Shown here: piece by piece, positions 50,095 through 52,539 of the stretch | Position numbering within the stretch: the first letter of the stretch is position 1 | Layout: every line of letters starts with the position of its first letter | NCBI GenBank assembly: GCA_002435715.1 | Contig: DISD01000007.1 | Location: 3,581 to 56,119 of the forward strand | Length of the DNA stretch: 52,539 nt | Direction of reading: 5' to 3' | DNA from: Rhodospirillaceae bacterium UBA6219 | GTDB lineage: Bacteria > Pseudomonadota > Alphaproteobacteria > Rhodospirillales > Magnetospirillaceae | Position numbers and translations under genes: made by a program | The notes under the pieces: generated by a model | Database searches by the model: none | The model's input: the letters and a program-made list of their open reading frames with translations, nothing else | What the model was told of the DNA's origin: nothing

Positions 50095-52110
50095 ATGGCG
50101 CAACCGCCAGCCACACGCGGCTCGATCCTCGGCGGCGAGGATACGGTCATGCGCGCATGGGAGCGTTTCCTGTCGGGAGACGAAATGCCCAAGGATGCCG
50201 TTCGCCGGATGGTGGAGGATTCCTGGCATCGTTGCCTGGAGCAGGGGGTTAACCCCATCCGTGCCGCAGCCCCCCTGGCGGTGGAAGGGGACGGCCTGTA
50301 TTCCCTGCAGCAGCGCCATCTCGAACTGATCGACGCGGCACGTCCTGTCATGGCCCAGGCGCGGGAATTCCTGGCCGAATCCGGCACCATGATGATTCTG
50401 ACCGACCCGCAGGGGGTTATCTTGTCGGTCGAAGGCGACCCCAGCGCCAAGGATTTAGGGCGTGGTGTCCAACTGGTTCCCGGCGCCTTGTGGACCGAGG
50501 AAGTCAGCGGCACCAACGCCATCGGGACCGCCTTGGCCTCGGGCAATCCCGTGCAGATATGCTCGGCTGAACATTTCTGCGAAGGCATCAAGCATTGGAC
50601 CTGCTCGGCCAGTGTGATCCGCGATCCCTATGACGGCACGATCCTTGGGGTCTTGGACATTTCGGGACTGAGTGGCAGCCACAACACCCATTGCTTGGCA
50701 CTGGCGGTTACCGGCGCAGGTCGTGTCGAATCGCGGTTGGCCTCGCTGGAGATTGAAAAGCGGGGCCGTTTGCTCGACGTCACCCTGACTCACGCCAAGA
50801 AGTGGGGCGATAGCGGTCTGGTGATTTTCGACCGGCGCGGCCGGATGGTCCGCGCCAATGAAAGTGCCGGCCTGTTCCTGAACAGCATGGGTCTGGACCT
50901 GGGCGCTTGTACCGACCTGCGCCTTGCCGCGAATGGGGCGAAGATCATTGATGGCAGCCGCCCCTTGCCTGACTGGATTCAGTCTGACTGGATCGAACCG
51001 GTAATCGACCGGGAAGAGCGCCTGGGCTCGGTGCTGTCCTTACCGCTTTCCCGTCATTGGGGGCGCACCACCAAGCGCCCTGACGGCCCCATCGAAGAGG
51101 CCAAGACCGACGGAGGCGCCTTTGGACGCATCGTCGGCGACGGCCCGGCTATTCAGCAAGTGAAGGCGCGAGCACGGCAATTGGCCAAGCTGCACGTCCC
51201 CGTCCTGTTGCTGGGGCCGACAGGGGCCGGCAAGGAGGTGTTCGCCCGGGCATTGCATGAAGCCGGCAATAATGCCGCCGCCCCGTTCGTGCCGCTGAAT
51301 TGCGGCAGCATGACCCGCGATCTGCTGGCCAGCGAATTGTTCGGTTATGTGGAGGGGGCCTTCACCGGCGCCCGACGCGGCGGCATGGTCGGCAAGTTCG
51401 AGGCAGCCGATGGCGGCACCTTGTTCCTGGACGAAATCGGCGAAATGCCGTTGGATCTGCAGGCCCATCTGCTGCGCGTGCTCGAGGAAGGCGAGGTGTA
51501 TCGCCTGGGCGAGAACAAGCCGCGCAAGGTTCGGGTCCGTGTGGTGGCGGCAACCAATCGAGACCTTCGCGCCGAGGTCGGCAGCGGCAATTTCCGCATG
51601 GACCTTTTTTATCGGCTGGCGGTTACGGTTCTGCGCCTGCCCGCCCTGTCTGAACGCCGCGAGGACATTCCCACCCTGGTCCAGCATTTCCTGACCCAGG
51701 CGGCGGCACGCTTCGAGGTTCCCCTTAAGCGCCCCACGCTTGATGTGATGGAATCTTTCCTCGCCTATCCTTGGCCCGGCAACGTGCGCGAATTGCGGAA
51801 CGTGGTCGAGGGCATGCTGTTGTTGGCCCTTGGCGACACCCTGACCCGCGACGACCTGCCGCCGGAAATCCTGGCGCCGGTCACGCGCCTGACCGAATCG
51901 GCTCTTCCGGTCCTTGCTTCGTCCGTTCCGACCGGTGTGCGTCTGGCCGATAGCGAGCGGGCTGCTTTGTTAGCGGCTATCGCCGCCGAGAACGGCAATC
52001 TGACGCGGACGGCCCAGCGTCTGGGGATCGCCAAGAGCACCTTGTACGAAAAGATGAAGCGCTTCGGAATCGACCGGGATTCGATCGCCGGCTTGCCGCT
52101 CGGCAGCTGA
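50095..52110 (+). CDS. AcoR-like sigma-54-dependent transcriptional activator
   Basis: A 671-residue activator; ATG 50095 is chosen because GGGAGG lies 6 bases upstream, whereas an extension to 50014 has no ribosome site. Residues ~35-220 form an AcoR-type GAF sensor (SWHRCLEQGVNP, later GTNAIGTALASGNPVQI and CSASVIRDPYDGTILGVLDISG). A PAS-like part follows near ~235-320. The AAA+ domain (~345-585) has Walker A GPTGAGKE near residue 374, GAFTGA near residue 421 that contacts sigma-54, and FLDEIGEMPL near residue 443. A Fis-type helix-turn-helix ends it (GNLTRTAQRLGIAKSTLYEKMKRFGI). It probably activates the alcohol dehydrogenase gene and the gene starting at 52525. Confidence 0.93.
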   Translation: MAQPPATRGSILGGEDTVMRAWERFLSGDEMPKDAVRRMVEDSWHRCLEQGVNPIRAAAPLAVEGDGLYSLQQRHLELIDAARPVMAQAREFLAESGTMMILTDPQGVILSVEGDPSAKDLGRGVQLVPGALWTEEVSGTNAIGTALASGNPVQICSAEHFCEGIKHWTCSASVIRDPYDGTILGVLDISGLSGSHNTHCLALAVTGAGRVESRLASLEIEKRGRLLDVTLTHAKKWGDSGLVIFDRRGRMVRANESAGLFLNSMGLDLGACTDLRLAANGAKIIDGSRPLPDWIQSDWIEPVIDREERLGSVLSLPLSRHWGRTTKRPDGPIEEAKTDGGAFGRIVGDGPAIQQVKARARQLAKLHVPVLLLGPTGAGKEVFARALHEAGNNAAAPFVPLNCGSMTRDLLASELFGYVEGAFTGARRGGMVGKFEAADGGTLFLDEIGEMPLDLQAHLLRVLEEGEVYRLGENKPRKVRVRVVAATNRDLRAEVGSGNFRMDLFYRLAVTVLRLPALSERREDIPTLVQHFLTQAAARFEVPLKRPTLDVMESFLAYPWPGNVRELRNVVEGMLLLALGDTLTRDDLPPEILAPVTRLTESALPVLASSVPTGVRLADSERAALLAAIAAENGNLTRTAQRLGIAKSTLYEKMKRFGIDRDSIAGLPLGS

Positions 52111-52448
52111 TTTCCGGATGATGTTCCAGGATTGGCGGCTGAATGCCGCCGATCTCGGTACCGCATCGTGTCTGCCCTTGGGGATGGTCATCTTGACCCA
52201 CCCGACACGAGGACAAAAGGGCTGCCATCTCCCACCACAAGACCCCCCTGATCGGCCAGCGCTGCCGAACTGATGGACTGCGTCACCACGACCGCCGGCA
52301 TTGCTTCCCTTGCCGATGCGCGGAACGGATGACCGGACGGGATCGTTCGAATTGCAAACGCGAACAGGACGGTTTGCGGCCGCGAAGAATGCGCATAAGC
52401 GAAATATAAAGATAGCAAAATCAATTGGATAGCGGGATGTGGGAAACT
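52111..52448. other. Intergenic region upstream of a sigma-54 promoter
   Basis: A 338-base stretch with no protein gene I can support; a minus-strand open frame of 88 codons here lacks a ribosome site and any recognisable motif. CGGATGACCGGACGGGATCG (52325-52344) carries CCGG elements loosely like the repeat at 48732 and might be the enhancer, but this is weak. Confidence 0.5.
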
Positions 52449-52463
52449 TGGCACAGCGGTTGC
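52449..52463 (+). promoter_or_regulatory. Sigma-54 promoter at the right edge
   Basis: TGGCACAGCGGTTGC matches the consensus TGGCAC-N5-TTGC exactly. It lies 61 bases before the GTG at 52525. Confidence 0.88.
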
Positions 52464-52524
52464 GCCTGATACCGGCGAAGGGAGCTCAAGCTCTCGGAGG
52501 CAAAAAACGGATACGGAGGAAAAC

Positions 52525-52539
52525 GTGGGACACCAAGAT
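52525..52539 (+). CDS. Start of a sigma-54-dependent gene (3' truncated)
   Basis: GTG at 52525 follows ACGGAGGA at a good distance, and only five codons (MGHQD) fall inside the window. The exact sigma-54 promoter upstream and the adjacent AcoR-like activator imply an inducible metabolic gene, perhaps an aldehyde or alcohol dehydrogenase acting with the enzyme at 48889. The product cannot be named from five residues. Confidence 0.55.

Noticed and set aside
52188..52454. An 88-codon minus-strand frame in the right-hand intergenic region
   Set aside because: No ribosome site and no recognisable motif; its upstream end overlaps the sigma-54 promoter at 52449.

Overview
The window looks like a chromosomal segment of a GC-rich alphaproteobacterium, most likely Rhodospirillales and probably close to Magnetospirillum. 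I infer this from gene content and codon style; no marker gene is present to prove it. No rRNA, tRNA, CRISPR array or insertion sequence was seen. Gene density is high.

Layout. 1-1397: the end of an AcuI-type reductase and an AhpD-like peroxidase-family protein. 1525-17390: a phosphonate (phn) locus. A minus-strand pair (an endonuclease/exonuclease/phosphatase-family protein and a DUF1045 2H-phosphoesterase-like protein) and phnF precede phnGHIJKLM on plus. The transporter phnCDE and a hexapeptide acetyltransferase lie on minus. Between phnM and phnE sit an AraC regulator, an unknown gene, a flagellin, and a flagellin-like protein without the terminal polymerisation helices. Near-identical GTCTAGAC-type sites mark the likely PhnF regulon. 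17532-19244: rRNA-modifying enzymes (RsmC- and RsuA-like). 19239-25914: a Fur-box-led haem operon, hemP-hmuR-tonB-hmuSTUV. 25956-35345: late flagellar genes (flgD, flgE, flgN, flgK, flgL, fliS, fliD, fliC and small partners).

35443-42466: two related ECF sigma factors. One sits in a sigma / membrane anti-sigma / CnrX-like sensor operon that diverges from a four-gene ABC-adaptor-outer membrane exporter. Four sites of the form CGCAGG-N16/17-CGTGTAA (one has CGTGAAA), arranged as two divergent pairs, plus a weaker fifth, look like promoters of this sigma system. They link it to a 54-codon gene and a 128-codon gene beyond the exporter.

42504-47291: an FMN-dependent alpha-hydroxy-acid oxidase and a sodium-pumping acyl-CoA decarboxylase operon (carboxyltransferase, OadG-like, biotin carrier, beta subunit). 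47318-48511: a membrane-anchored alpha/beta hydrolase. 48732-52539: a sigma-54 unit, with a 19-bp inverted repeat, a -24/-12 promoter, a zinc alcohol dehydrogenase, an AcoR-like activator, and a second sigma-54 promoter in front of a gene that begins at the right edge.

The items I would follow up first are the flagellin homologue without D0 helices, the self-consistent ECF regulon, and the two extra phosphoesterase-type genes in a C-P lyase locus that shows no phnN or phnP here.
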